From: Ambrosia x helenae
Lineage: Eukaryota > Streptophyta > Magnoliopsida > Asterales > Asteraceae
Reading direction: 5' to 3'
Assembly (NCBI GenBank): GCA_030844895.1
Contig: CM061223.1
Location: 13,651,994-13,715,993 of the forward strand
DNA length: 64,000 nucleotides
Both the position numbers and the translations under genes were made by a program. This document shows positions 43,168-56,100 of this stretch, one piece after another; the stretch's first letter is position 1, and every line of letters begins with the position of its first letter. The notes beneath the pieces are model-generated. The model did not search any database and was not told the origin of the DNA. It saw nothing but the letters and a program-made list of their open reading frames with translations.

Positions 43168-43607
43168 GAATGAAGTAACACTATGTTGGACCAAAACCAT
43201 CACAAAATGTAATATTTATACGTAAGTTAAAAATATCTTGATGACTATCTCAACACATTACTAAGGTTCAAAACATCTTGACTACTCTACTTTTACAAAG
43301 GTGATAATATTTGCCCTTTAATCACAGTGAGATATGTTAGATTCATTCATTAACATCATCTACCAAACATGTTGTATGTTAAATTAACATCATATACCAA
43401 ACATGATGTATGTTAATTAAGAGAGTTTATTAAAAACCAATAATAATAAAAATATAATATATTACATTACCCTTGGGGGCTTGAAGATCTCCACCAGCAT
43501 GAAGCAAATGGTTGTAATTGGTTGTTTGATTAAAAAAAAACAAAATTGCCCCCTCTTCCACGCCTCACCACCTGTTGTTTTTTGAGCTTGGAGGGGAAAT
43601 CCCTCCA
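43168..43607. other. Upstream region of BBE-like gene
   Basis: AT-rich. Includes a near-repeat ACATCATCTACCAAACATGTTGTATGTTAA / ACATCATATACCAAACATGATG (near 43351-43410). No other regulatory site is clear. Confidence 0.4.
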
Positions 43608-43897
43608 CATCTCACTCCACGTCCTGTCCTAGATGCTACCAATATCTTTTTTATTGCTCGGATTTTAGTTGGAATGGTTGATTGGTAAATTAAGCAACAT
43701 ATGAGTACAATTTGACTACATCTCACCCTCTTAGACGCTACCAATATCTTTTTTATTGCTCGGATTTTAGTTGGAATGGTTGGTTGGTATATTAAGCAAC
43801 ATGAGTACAATTTGACTACATCTCACCCTCCTAGACGCTACCAATATCTTTTTTGTTGCTTGGATTTTAGTTGGAATGGTTGGTATATTAAATTATT
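43608..43897. repeat. ~100-bp tandem repeat, three units
   Basis: Units begin CATCTCACYC at 43608, 43719 and 43819 and share GCTACCAATATCTTTTTT and GGATTTTAGTTGGAATGGTTG. The second is 100 bp, the first about 111 bp, and the third is incomplete. Confidence 0.9.
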
Positions 43898-45908
43898 AGT
43901 TATTAATAACGTATATGAGATATTGAAATTTTTACCCAATTTCTTCCTTTTATGCCTCTAATGTACAACATTTGATGACAATTGTACAAATGACTAATGC
44001 ACGAATTCTAGATCATTGTTTTTGAAACCGTTCATTTATTTCGCTTTCAATGGCATTGTCTTTTCCACATCCCATCACCACCCATTTTTATTGTAGGTGA
44101 TTGAATGCTTAAATCTCTAATATTCTTATCCTTTCAAGGCCAATGGTCGTTCATATTCATCTTGATGAAAAATGACTTCATATTTGATCCTAGAGTTCCA
44201 TTACGTGTCATAACAATTCTCAAGGTATAAAATTATTTTACTACTTGGTTATGTACAACTTATTATTATTTCTTTATTATCATTTTTCTACATTGTGCAT
44301 CATTTTTACCTTTGTACTAGTGGTATTGCCCACGCGTTCATGCAGGTATTTACGGGAGTAAATTGTGAGGTGCGGTTTGATATAATCAAATTTCATCTAA
44401 CATACAAATACATAATAAATATTTACTATACAATCTTGGACGTCGGTGTTTCAAATGCCAATGTCTAGTTAATGAAACTACTCGGAAATTTAGTATTACA
44501 AACGAGTTCTTATACGATTTTTTTTTCCATTAATAACAATAGGAACAAAAACATGATGTGCATTTTTGTAATGATTTACTTATCCATACTATCGTGTATA
44601 CATCTCTTATAGTGACATCACTAAACCATTGGAATAAAGAACAACTATATGAACAGGTTAGATGTAGTGGTCCATGTCGCCAGATATGCGCTAACTCTAC
44701 CTGTCATTAACTTGCCTTATAGTTGATCCCTTATTACAAAAGGTGTTAATGTCAAATTTGTTACACGGATTTCATTTGTCATATTCAACTACATTGAGAC
44801 AAATAGGTTAAAAATGACTCAACTTAAAAGGTTCGTAAAGTCTTACTCCGTTTAGAGTTACCACGTCTATAAGGAATGAACTGGAACGTGTCTTAATGGA
44901 CCGGACTCTCATGTCCCAATTCATTCATGTGGAGCTCCAGTTTTGAAATTTAAAGGTTTTACACAAATTTAGTAACTCTAAAACCTGTTTCGATTAAAAT
45001 GTGCGAATCATGGACTGCATTACTTCACAAAATTTGTTTGGTCCTTTAGCTACATTTTTAGTAGTTATAATATACGATATTTGACAATGCCGCAAATTTT
45101 GAAAAGCCTTTGAATAATATATACCAGTTATCATATCAAAGAGCATTATCGTGTGCATTCTAGATACAAAGTTTACATATGGAATACTCAATTCATGCTT
45201 AAACAAAATTATTGTTGATGGAAATTGATATCAATCTTTAACACCAAAAAAAAAAAAAAATATATAGGATTGCAGAAGTTACAACATAAGACCAACTTAC
45301 AGGAATTGAAGTTAAGATTTTCAAGGTATCAATGAATGGAACCCCATCATTGTTGAGTTTAGCGCGGTCAAAGAGGCTTTGTGTATATTCACCTTATGTA
45401 AATCATTTGAATAGAGCCTTCTCGTGTCTGAGTTATCAGGTGTTTGGCCGACTAAATTTCAAACTTATTATCACGATAGCAGAATGTCACTATTGGAAAC
45501 ATATCTTTCTCTTTGTTTACCAATGCTTTTTGATAAGGAGACTTGTATACTCCATTGCTCCCTACCTATCAATTTATTTAAACTTTAAGTCATTTGATTT
45601 CAAAACCTAAACATCCTAAGTGAAAGTAAGAATTGAGATTACCGCCATTATGATGCCAATATTTACAACGACGCTTTTGCTAAAGGTTCAGCAAACACCC
45701 ATTGACCATTTTTCAAGACCTACAGTCTTGGTATGTGCCACAATCAGCCAAGAGTGTGATGGACTGAATAGCCTATATTATCAGAATGAGATGTTATACC
45801 AATAACTTTTTTCAGAGTCAAGGCGGGTAGCAATTCATCCTCCAACATAGCTTGCTCCTTCAAAAGCTTCATAAATCATTTTGCACCGAGTCCTAAAGCC
45901 ATCACCAT
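43898..45908. other. Intergenic region, possible Helitron end and degraded coding remnant
   Basis: At 44317, CTAGTGGTATTGCCCACGCG resembles an inverted Helitron 3' end (CTAG plus G/C-rich tip), but the hairpin is weak. On the minus strand near 45730-45890 a stretch reads AMLEDELLPALTLKKVIGIT before stops, which may be an eroded coding remnant; I do not recognise it. Poly(A) near 45246. The 5 bp before the SIRE element are ACCAT. Confidence 0.35.
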
Positions 45909-46607
45909 TGTTAGGACAAAAAGGATTGGTGAAACCACTTTTGCAAACCTTAGTCTAATTCACTTTCTGTCAAAATACTCTAAGTATGGAACTGCTGAAG
46001 ACATAGAATCAAACTGCTGAAGAAGAGATTCAGAAGTGCTGAAGAAGAAGTCATCAGAAGTTCTGAAGTTCAAACCAGACACTTCTACTAAAGAACTACT
46101 GAAGACAAACTACTCACCAGTAGTTTGTCATTCATCAGTACTTGAACAAGATCTTTTCCACCGCCTTTGTATATCAGTAGTTTAATACTTTAGTATTTCT
46201 TTTTGCTTTATGTACAAGTTCCAAGACTGCAACTTGTTGCAACTTGTTTCTGAACTTGCTTTTTGGCAAGGTTCATGTATTTGTAAAGTCTATAAATAGA
46301 AGGATTCATCCTTCTGTTTTACACATTGATTTTAATACAAGAAATCCTTCAACTCTTATTATTGTTATTTCCATTTCGTGTTTACTGAGAATCTGCCAAA
46401 GTGTTTCATTCTCATTCAATACTTAGATTCTCAATAAACACTTCTCATTTATTAGTTCTTGATTCCAGGGGGAGTAATAACTCCTGTTGATAAGTGTAGC
46501 TATAAACTTATAAACATTCTGCTGTGCTATCACTCACCAAAGAACTTGCTAAACACTTAAGTGTCAACTAGCAAGTTCATCTAAAAGAGCAGCTTACTGA
46601 TCCAACA
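45909..46607 (+). repeat. SIRE-type 5' LTR
   Basis: 699 bp. U3 has clustered CTGCTGAAGA, TTCAGAAG and CATCAGTAGTTT words; TATA box TATAAATA at 46291-46298. Confidence 0.93.
46291..46298 (+). promoter_or_regulatory. TATA box of SIRE-type 5' LTR
   Basis: TATAAATA preceded by AAAGTC and followed by AGAAGGATTC, also present in the right LTR (about 57041). Confidence 0.65.
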
Positions 46608-46626
46608 ATTAGTATCAGAGCACTGG
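46608..46626 (+). other. SIRE-type primer-binding site
   Basis: ATTAGTATCAGAGCACTGG directly after the LTR; matches the tRNA-Met type except at the second and third positions of the usual TGGTATCAGAGC. Confidence 0.7.
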
Positions 46627-46763
46627 TTTATCTGATCACACATCAATCTAACAAATTGAGAATCAGACACAGGCTCTTATTGATATTCAATAAAGGATTA
46701 TAAGCTCACTTTTATCAACATCCATCACTTTAAGAGTTATTTGACAAATCAATACTCTTTAAA
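46627..46763 (+). other. SIRE-type leader
   Basis: Short leader between PBS and gag start; no feature beyond AATTGAGAATCAG-type words. Confidence 0.5.
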
Positions 46764-49328
46764 ATGGATCCTCATAATACTGGTTCTGCCACCAAACCTG
46801 CCATGCTTGTAAGAAATGAATATAACATATGGCAAAAGAGAATGGCACATACCTTGTCACAAACCAACACAGGTTGTTGGAGATCTGTGATATATGGTCC
46901 TCATAAACCAGTAAACATAAATCTTGAAACTAAGGAAGAGATTCTAAAAGAACCAAAAGACTATACTGATGATGATTTCCTAAAACTTGAGCTTGATGCA
47001 AAAGCTTTTTCTATGTTGGCAATGGCACTCCCAAATGAAATCTATTCTGGCCTATTACATTGTGATAGTGCCAAAGAGCTTTGGGACTGCCTAAAAGAAC
47101 AGTTTGGAGGAACTGAAGAGGTGATTGCCAACACCAGAGAAATCTTGGCTCAACAGTATGAAACTTTTGCTCACATTAATGGGGAAACTTTAACTCAGCA
47201 ATTTGAAAGATTTTCCTCATTAATATCTGAGCTAAAACTAAATGGTCAGACCTATACAACTGTATCTATGCTTCATAGATTTTTAAGGTCTTTACCTGAT
47301 AAATGGGAAACATACTCAATAGTCTTAAGATCTTCACCAGATTTTAGCTCCCTCACTCTTACAAAACTTCATGGGAGATTACTTACTTTTGAGAGAGAAA
47401 TTGATCAAAAGAAAAAGTTACAAAATTCTGGTAAAACTGCTGATGACTATCTACCTGGTAGTACAGCACTATTGGGACAAGACTCACCAACTTGTTCAAA
47501 TAGTTTTGGATCTTTTGACCACATTGACATAACTGCTGGGATCTCATCTGAAAGATCATTCCCAGGTTATGACAATAATGACTTTGGTCAAACTGCTGAT
47601 AACATGTGTTTTATCATGGATGACTTAAATAGTTTCAGCAGTGATGACCTTGAAGAAATGGATATTTTGCACCAACTGGCCATGTTAAGTTTAAAAACAA
47701 ATAAATTTTACAAAAGGTCAGGAAGGAAGTTTCCAGGACTTAACAGTTCTACAAAAATTGGTTTTGACAAATCTAAACTTAGATGTCATAAGTGTCAAAA
47801 GTTGGGACACTTTGCTAGAGAGTGTAGAAGCTCTGGCTTTAACCAATCTCAGTCTGGAAACAATTTTAACCCCAATTATAACAGGAATAATGGAACACAA
47901 GGGAGTGCACATTTTGTACAGGCACAAGCTCCACAACACCAATATGTGCCACAAGTACAATATGTACAGATGCCTGCTCAACAGATGCAGAGCCAACAAT
48001 CAATCCCTCCCTTTCCAGCTGCTCAACAACCTCCACAGCAACAACAACCCTCTCAACAAAGTTTATTTACCTCAGGGTATGTTGACTGGAGCAGTCTTCC
48101 TTTTGACACCACAGAGTGCAATCATGATGCAGACAACAAAATGTTTGACATCAACTGGGGAGAGCCTGACAATGGCAGAAAGAACTTTGCCTTAATGGCA
48201 TTTGAGGGATGCTCCTCAAAATCTGCCTTGTCACAGGTATCAAAAGAATCTTTGACAAAATTATGTTCAAATTCATGCAAAGAATCTTTTGCTCTCATAA
48301 GAGAGACAAATGTGCACTTACAAGGAAAAGCTAATGATTCTGAGAGAAAACTCACTCAGATAAAATGTGATTTAGAAAGAAAACTTTCTGCAAAAACAAA
48401 AGAAGTTTCTAAATTGACTAACTCTGCTATTGAAACCCAAGCACAAATCAAAATAATGATTAATGACCTAGGAAATGTCAGACAAGAGCTTGCTGACACC
48501 AAGGTCACATGTGAAAAATGGGTGGAATCTTGTAAGGGGTACCAACTATTGCTAAACAAACAAAGTGCTTCAAATGTTAGGTTTGGCATAGGGTACAATC
48601 ACACTGAAACACCAACAGATTTCTCTCCCAAAACTACTGAAGATGGGAGAAAAATTGTTTCAGGTGAAACTTCTGAAGAGGAAGAATGCACATCTTTCCA
48701 TGAAAACTTTCTAAAATCACACAAAGAAAGTTCTTCAGAAGCATTGATTAAACCTAACTTTAAGTCATCAGCAGTTTCAACTACATCAGGAGTTGAGAAC
48801 CTGAAAACTACTGATGACCTAAAACCTATCAAAACTGTCAGAGATTTGTCTTTGAAAGAAAAGACAATAGAATGTGAAATTTGTGGTCTGTTCAACCACA
48901 AAACAGAATTTTGCAGATATAGAAAGGGTATTCAGTTTAATAAGAAAAATCAACAACTGGTTGTGGGGGAACAAATCAAAAATGATTATGTAAAAACCTT
49001 TTCTCCCAAGAAACAACAACCAGCAAAAACCCCTTCTCAGAAAAAGACAAAATCTCAACAAAAGTCTTTTTCTCAAAATTCTCCTTCAGTAGTTAGACCT
49101 AAATCATCAGCAGTTTCACAAACTGCTGAGATTAAAGATCTTATGAACACGGTACAACTACTGATGACCAAAGTTGATGGTGGTCCTCAAAAGGATACCA
49201 CCATTGTACTTAATGCAAAATCCATTGCCAAAAAGACATGGATTTCTAAACTTGGTCAAGAACAAACTGTAAATGTTCTCAAGAGCAAACCCAAAGCCAA
49301 ACTGGCTTGGGTTCCTAAATCTAACTAA
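46764..49328 (+). CDS. SIRE-type Gag
   Basis: 854 codons from ATG 46764. N-terminal Copia gag domain about 10-215 (ELWDCLKEQFGG, then LRSLPDKWETYSIVL). CCHC zinc knuckle CHKCQKLGHFAREC at about 341-354. Gln/Pro-rich segment about 385-440. Predicted coiled coil about 530-600. A second CCHC motif, CEICGLFNHKTEFC, at about 703-716. The C-terminus is Lys/Ser/Pro-rich and ends AWVPKSN before TAA. Larger than usual for Copia gag but in the SIRE range. It forms virus-like particles and binds the element RNA. Pol follows in the -1 frame, so its expression requires frameshifting, splicing or reinitiation. Confidence 0.9.
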   Translation: MDPHNTGSATKPAMLVRNEYNIWQKRMAHTLSQTNTGCWRSVIYGPHKPVNINLETKEEILKEPKDYTDDDFLKLELDAKAFSMLAMALPNEIYSGLLHCDSAKELWDCLKEQFGGTEEVIANTREILAQQYETFAHINGETLTQQFERFSSLISELKLNGQTYTTVSMLHRFLRSLPDKWETYSIVLRSSPDFSSLTLTKLHGRLLTFEREIDQKKKLQNSGKTADDYLPGSTALLGQDSPTCSNSFGSFDHIDITAGISSERSFPGYDNNDFGQTADNMCFIMDDLNSFSSDDLEEMDILHQLAMLSLKTNKFYKRSGRKFPGLNSSTKIGFDKSKLRCHKCQKLGHFARECRSSGFNQSQSGNNFNPNYNRNNGTQGSAHFVQAQAPQHQYVPQVQYVQMPAQQMQSQQSIPPFPAAQQPPQQQQPSQQSLFTSGYVDWSSLPFDTTECNHDADNKMFDINWGEPDNGRKNFALMAFEGCSSKSALSQVSKESLTKLCSNSCKESFALIRETNVHLQGKANDSERKLTQIKCDLERKLSAKTKEVSKLTNSAIETQAQIKIMINDLGNVRQELADTKVTCEKWVESCKGYQLLLNKQSASNVRFGIGYNHTETPTDFSPKTTEDGRKIVSGETSEEEECTSFHENFLKSHKESSSEALIKPNFKSSAVSTTSGVENLKTTDDLKPIKTVRDLSLKEKTIECEICGLFNHKTEFCRYRKGIQFNKKNQQLVVGEQIKNDYVKTFSPKKQQPAKTPSQKKTKSQQKSFSQNSPSVVRPKSSAVSQTAEIKDLMNTVQLLMTKVDGGPQKDTTIVLNAKSIAKKTWISKLGQEQTVNVLKSKPKAKLAWVPKSN

Positions 49329-51710
49329 TTTGCTATATTGTGCAGAGAGTTTCCAGAGGCTTGAATAGAATTTGGTATGTAGACAGTGGAGGCTCAATGC
49401 ACATCACAGGATGCAGATACCTGATAAACAATTTTATCAGTCAAAGAGATGGATCTGTGTCCTTTGGGAACAATGCTAAGGGATATGTGCTAGGACATTG
49501 CAATGTCTCCTCTGGCAAAATACAGTTTGACAAGGTCAATCTGGTTGAAAACCTTGAGTACAACTTGCTTAGTGTGTCACAAATGTGTGATAAAGGATAT
49601 TCTTCCTTTTTCACAAAAACAACATGCAAGATCATATCACCAGAAGGCCAGAAGTTGATAGAGAAGATCATTGAAGATCATACTTTGTTAATTGCCAAAA
49701 GATGTGGCAATGTCTATGCAGTGGACATTGAAAAAGACAAAGTACTGAACAACACTGCTTGTTTCTTCTCAAGGGCATCAACTTCAGAAACTGATCTCTG
49801 GCACAGGAGACTTGGCCATGTGAACTTTAAAACCATAAATAAAGTCACAAAAATGGGCTTGGTCAGAGGTCTACCCTTAAAAGTATACCAGTGTCAAGAA
49901 CACTGTGTATCCTGTTTAAAGGGTAAACAGCATAAGTCCTCCTATAAGTCTATTGAAGAATCAAAAACAACTGCATGTCTTCAACTACTCCATATGGACT
50001 TATTTGGGCCTGTAAAGATCATGAGCCTTGGTAAAAAGAAGTACTGCTTAGTCATCATTGATGACTACTCAAGATTTACATGGGTATTCTTCTTATTTTC
50101 CAAGGATGAGGCTGCTGAAATCATCAAGTTCTTCATTCTACAAGTAGAGAAGCAATACTCTCTACCTGTCAAAACCATTAGAAGTGATAATGGGACAGAG
50201 TTCAGGAACAAAACTCTAAATGACTTCTGTTTGTCTAAAGGGATTATTAGACAATTCAGTGTTGCCAGAACTCCTGAACAAAATGGTGTGGTAGAAAGGA
50301 AGAACAGAACTTTAATAGAAGGAGCAAGAACAATGTTAGCTGATTCTGGCCTACCTTTATACTTCTGGGCAGAAGCAGTTAACACATCATGTTATGTTCA
50401 AAATAGAGTTCTTGTTGTCAAGAGACATTCAAAGACTGCCTATGAAGTTCTTCATGGCATGAAGCCCCTTATCTCCTTTTTCAGGGCTTTTGGATGTCAA
50501 TGTTTCATTTTGAACATCAAGGAATCTATTTCAAAGTTTGCTGCCAAAGTTGACTCAGGTTACTTTCTTGGTTATTCATCAACTAGAAAAGCCTACAAGG
50601 TTTTTAACTCAAAAACCAGGATAGTAGAAGAAACACTGAATGTCAAGTTCAATGAGTCAAAACAAACTCTCATTCCAGCACATCCTGCTGAACTCTTTGA
50701 CCTTGACAACTTTCATTTTGAACCTGAAAAGACTGTCACTTCATCCAAACCTACTTATTTTGGTGATCAAAGGTTTGATGACGAGGATCCAGCACCATGG
50801 ACTCCTCAAACAGTCATTAAGTCAACTTCAAAACCATCAGAAGTTTCACAAACTTCTGATTCAACAAATACTGAAGGCCAAACTCAAACATCTGCTTCAG
50901 CAACTGCAACTACTGAAGACACTGAAACTGCTGAACCAGATATAATAGACCTCAGCAGTTTGTTTGAAGAACATGAGCCACCAACACCTATCAGTGGTTT
51001 ACAGCAACTGATCGAACACAAAGATCATCCACTTGATCAAATCATGGGTGATATTGCATCAGGTGTTCTTACAAGAAACCAGCTTTCCAACTTTTGTCTA
51101 TTCTCAGCATTTATTTCACAGTTGGAACCAAAGAAGTACCAGGAAGCTCTCAAAGACAACAATTGGGTGCAGGCAATGCAAGATGAATTGCTTCAATTCA
51201 ACAAGCAACAGGTTTGGGAAATCTGTCCCTTACCACCAAACAAGCAACCAATTGGCACAAGATGGGTTTTCAGGAACAAACAAGATGAAGCTGGTATTAT
51301 AATAAAGAACAAGGCAAGACTGGTAGTACAAGGTTACTCTCAAGAAGAAGGCATTGACTATGATGAAACCTTTGCTCCAGTTGCAAGGCTTGAAGCCATC
51401 AGGTTATTTCTGGCCTATGCCATTTCCAACAGAATAAAAGTTTATCAAATGGATGTCAAGAGTGCATTTTTGTATGGAAAGATAAAAGAGGAAGTGTATG
51501 TTTGTCAGCCACCTGGGTTTGAGGATCCTTCTCATCCTGAGTGGGTGTACAAACTAGACAAAGCTCTTTATGGGCTCAAACAGGCTCCAAGAGCCTGGTA
51601 TGATACACTTTCAACCTTTTTACTCAAAAATAATTTCACAAGAGGTGCCATTGATAAAACACTTTTCATAAAACATGTTGGAAATCATGTCTTGTTCAAA
51701 TATATGTTGA
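49325..51710 (+). CDS. SIRE-type Pol, first part (protease, integrase, RT N-half)
   Basis: The frame opens at 49325 and overlaps the gag stop; the nearest start-like codon is a GTG at 49340 and no ATG is suitable, so it is probably made as a fusion. Numbering is from 49340. Protease YVDSGGSMHITG at about 13-24 keeps DSG. Integrase has the zinc site (LWHRRLGH about 150, CVSCLKGKQH about 192) and acidic residues in MDLFGPV (about 219), SDNGTEF (about 282) and QNGVVERKN (about 318). RT begins near 640 with WVFRNKQDEAG and contains DVKSAFLYGKI. After NHVLF (near 51695) the frame is wrong and reads on to a stop at 51787. Confidence 0.88.
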
Positions 51711-52644
51711 TGATATCATTTTTGGTTCAACAAACACAAAATTGTGTGATGAATTTAAGAAACTCATGCAATCAAAATTTGAGATGAGTACAATGGGAGA
51801 ACTGCAGTACTTTTTAGGACTGCAGATTAAACAACAAACAAATGGAACTTTTATACATCAATCAAAATATGTTAAAGAATTATTAAACAAATTTTCTTTA
51901 CAAGACTGTAAATCATGTTCCACTCCCATGACACCAACCACACAAGTTGAACCAGATGATCAAGGAAAACAGGTTGATCAAACCATGTATAGATGTATGA
52001 TAGGTTCCCTTTTATATCTAACTGCTTCTAGACCAGATATCATGTTTTCAACATGTGTCTGTGCTAGATATCAATCAGCTCCTAGGGAATCACACCTTAT
52101 TGCAGTCAAAAGAATTTTCAGATATCTGAAAGGAACTCCCACACTTGGAATTTGGTATCCTGCTTCAAGCAATACCAAGTTATCAGCTTTTTCAGATAGT
52201 GACTATGCAGGGTGTAAAATGTCAAGAAAATCAACATCTGGTGGTTGTCAATTCTTGGGAAACTGTCTAGTGTCCTGGCAATCAAAGAAGCAAACATCTG
52301 TTGCAACTTCAACTGCTGAAGCTGAATACATTGCAGCTGCAAGTTGTACATCACAGATACAATGGCTCCAATATCAACTTCTTGATTATGGAATCAAAGA
52401 GACCAAGACACCATTGCTTGAAGACAGCAAATCTGCCATTAGCATCATTCAAAATCCTGTTCAGTTTTCAAAAACTAAACACATTGAAATCAGGTATCAT
52501 TTCATAAGAGATTGCTATGAAAAAGGCAAGATTGAAGTGAAACATGTAGCAACAGCTAATCAAATAGCTGACATTTTCACTAAACCCCTTGACACATCAA
52601 CATTTCAGAAGTTAGTATCCATGCTAGGGATGCTAAATTTGTAA
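51690..52644 (+). pseudogene. SIRE-type Pol, second part (RT active site, RNase H), frameshifted
   Basis: Continues Pol in another frame (the shift lies near 51675-51705). It contains the RT YVDD motif (about 51709), GELQYFLGLQI, and a Copia RNase H with acidic residues in FSDSDYAGCK, STAEAEYIAA and EDSKSAI. It ends DIFTKPLDTSTF...NL* at 52644. Only one break separates it from the first part, placed just before the active site, so this copy cannot make full-length reverse transcriptase itself. Confidence 0.88.
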
Positions 52645-53173
52645 GTGTTTCTATTTATTTTTCTGCACATTTTTTGTTTTTCACTTACATCTGTTTTCAA
52701 ACACTTGAAAAACTTCTGAAAAGAGAGAAACTACTGATGAACAAAACATCAGTATGGGGATAATTTCTGAAAAGTGTTTAACTTCTGATAAAATAACCTT
52801 CAGAAGTTATGAATAAAAGTATTTATAAAGTATTTCTCATCAGTTGTTAAAACTACTGAAGAGAAAATGGGAATTACTGATGAAGATAATCCTTCATCAG
52901 CAGTTTAGTCAAAAAGGGCAAATCTGACTTTTCCCATCATCAGAAGTTTGACCTAGTCGGTTTAAAACTTCTGATAAAGAGATTTTTAACCTAGGCGGTT
53001 TAAAAACTTCTAATAAAGAAGATCCAAGCGATTAAAAACTTCTGATAAATATCTTTTTTCAACACTTATCCTTTCAAACACAAATATTCCCTCCTTCTCT
53101 CTTAAGAAAGCTCTCAAACCCCTGAACCTGCAACACAAAATCACTGTTCGATTCATCAACACACACAAACCAC
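52645..53173 (+). other. Linker between pol and env-like ORF
   Basis: Non-coding. Filled with AACTTCTGA(T/A)AA, AACTACTGA and CATCAG(C/T)AGT words in both orientations. Pyrimidine-rich just before the next ATG. Confidence 0.6.
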
Positions 53174-56100
53174 ATGGCTTTAGTTCTCAAACAGGGACAC
53201 AATCTCAGAGCCTACTTAGAAAAACAAGAAGGCTGGTCCCAATACGATGAGATCATTGCTCTCGTCGTCAAATCCCAATATTTCACCGCTCTCACCATAG
53301 ACCCACCAATTCATCCTGAAACTCTAAATGAGTTCTGGGCTAATGCTGAGACAGTGATGGTGGATGATGAAGTTATCTCCCTCAACTCAACAATTAAAGG
53401 GAGACAAATGGCCATAACACCGGCCATACTCTCAACCAGACTGGGGTTGAATGATGTGAATGCCCCTGAAAAGTTTGACAACTCTGCTATCCACCTAACC
53501 ATGACTGAGTGTGGTTATCAAGGTACTCTCTCACAAGCTACAATCTTTAAAAAGTATTTTGAACCAAAATATAAACTTTTGTTTCATTATATTATTATGT
53601 GCTTGAGTCCTAAAACTGGGTCTTATGACCAGATGCCCTCAACCTTTCAACCAATCTTTCATTCTATTGTGAATGAAACAAATTTCAGGGCATCAAAACT
53701 TTTCTTTAATGAGTTGGTGTTACATCACAATAACAATAAGAAAAAGTTTTTGTTATATCCAAGGTTCATTATGCAGTGCATAATATCTGAACTGGGTAAT
53801 GAGGTGCTTGTGGGTAAAATTGAAATTTTGAAACCCTTAACCTCACAAGCATACTCAAGGAACAACAAACAGGCTACCTGGCCAGAAGATGACCAAGGGG
53901 AACAAGCACCAGTCCCCATGGAACCCTCATCTTCCAAACCTACTCCACCAAAGGCCAAGAAACCCAAGATAACAAAACAAAAACCCACCAAACCCAAAAG
54001 AAACGCTGTTCAGGAGGTTGAGATGCCTGAACAAACTACTGTGCAATCTGCACTTCTTAAAGATGTGACTGAAACATCCTCTCAGTCTCATCCATCTCAA
54101 ACCCCACCAAGAGCACCAATAACTATCCTTTTCAAAAGAAAAAGACTTAAGAAAAATATTCCAATTGACTCTTCTTTTGAAACTGCTGAACCCATTGCCC
54201 AAACTTCTGAACCAGACATCGAAATAGCCAAACTTCTCTCTGGGCTAAAAGAGAAAGTCCCATCTACACATGTCAGTCCCCATCAACCACATCAAACAGG
54301 GGACATAGACTCAGACAGTGACATGGATGTGGACACTCATAGCCCTAACCAAAGAGATGAGGATGAACCAGGGTCTCTAAGCCCAAACTTAGAAACCTTT
54401 GGTACTTTTGAGGCTGCTACTACTCATTTACCACCCAGTGGTGGACCTGAGGACAGAAGTAAAATAGCTAAGACCTCAACTGTGGCAACTACTGATGAAG
54501 GCTTCATGCCTGAGGTAGGAAATCCTCTGAACCAAGAACAAGAGGTACATGAGACAACTGAGTTGGGCTCAGCTCATGATGTAACTGATACAGTCCTCAT
54601 TGAGGATGTAATCAGGGATTCAGATGATTCCATTGATTTGGATGATGTTTCAAAACACAAAACTACTGAATTGACGGCTATAAGTGAAGGTCCTGCACCT
54701 GGTGTCTCTAGGCTCAAGAAGCTAGTCACACCATCTCAGGTTAAAGCCCACTCAATCCATGATTCCCCTAGAGTGGCATCTCCTGTACAACAAGGAGATC
54801 AACCAAAAACACACCCCTCACTACAATTGCCTACCCAATTCCCTGGGCAATCAAGCATAGACCTGAACCAACTATGCAGCCCAGATGGTCCCTTGTATCA
54901 CATGATGAACACCCTCATCAAAAATCACATCCAAACATACACAGCTGACTTGGAGCTGTCCATGAAGAACCAATTTGGAGTGGTACAGACGAAGATGAAT
55001 GATCTGTCCAACAAGATTGATCACAACAGCAAACAGATTGCTCATCTTCAAGGTCATTTCTCCCAAGCTTCAACTTCCAAAGGTGATAAAGCCAAAAAGG
55101 GGGAGAAAATCAAGGTGCCTATGGATACACTTGAAGCCAGAAGAAAGGCAAGAGTGGCTATCCTAGCTAGAGATCAAAAAGATCAAGCCAGAAAAGAGAA
55201 ACTGGCAAAACAATTTGGTGTCTCTATTCAAGAAATAGAAGATGCTGAAAAGGCTGATGAATCCCAAGGGCACAATAAAGAAACCTCTGATGGCCAAAGT
55301 TCTGATGAAGAATCAGAAAGTACTGAAGACAATCCTTCAGTAGTTGACAAACCTTCAGAAGTTGTCAAACCTTCAGAAGTTAACACTTCCAAGACTCAAA
55401 CTGCTGACCCTTCCAGATCAACTGCTCCTATTCAACCAACCTCTGCTCCTATCAGGCCTACTACAACAGTTACAACAATGACTGTGCTAAAACCTTCTCC
55501 AATCTCTCAATCAGCTGAATTACTTGAGAAGAGTTTAGTTGCAGCCCAAAAGAAGGCCAGAGAAGATCTGATTTGGAAAAATCCGGAAGAAAGGGATGAC
55601 TTAGATCTAAGCCATGAAGAAAAACTTCAGGCTTATGAAGCTGAACTACAAAGGCAGGCTAGCCTAGATGAGATTGCTGAACAAGACAAAAGACATCAAC
55701 TGATGTCTTACATTATGAAGAACAGCAAAGTCAAAGCCCACACATTGAAGAGACTCTCTGTGGAAGAGTTGACAAGAAGAGCTCAACTTATTGCATATAA
55801 ACTTGCAACAAGTAAAGACACAAAGGCCAAGAGAGCTCAGATGATAGAAGAACTGGTAGCCAATGGTTATGGTTCAAAAGCCTCAGTGTCCAAGTGGAAA
55901 GAAGAAAGATTGGTGGACACATACAGAAAATACAAGGCTGCAAGGGCTGCTAATCCAGAGAAGTTTCAAACTGCTGAAGCTTCAACTTCAGTAGTTAGAA
56001 CTTCTGGTGTTCAAAGAAGACCAGCTACCCAAAGAAAGAAGTCAGAGGAAAAAGTAAAGACTGATTTCAGAATGGTATTACTAGAAGGTAATATAGTAGT

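Noticed and set aside
44317..44345. Helitron 3' end in inverse orientation
   Set aside because: CTAG and a G/C-rich tip are present but the hairpin is weak and no partner end is seen; kept only as a remark.
45332..45890. Short frames and an eroded minus-strand coding stretch
   Set aside because: Several stops, no family recognised with confidence; not listed as a gene.
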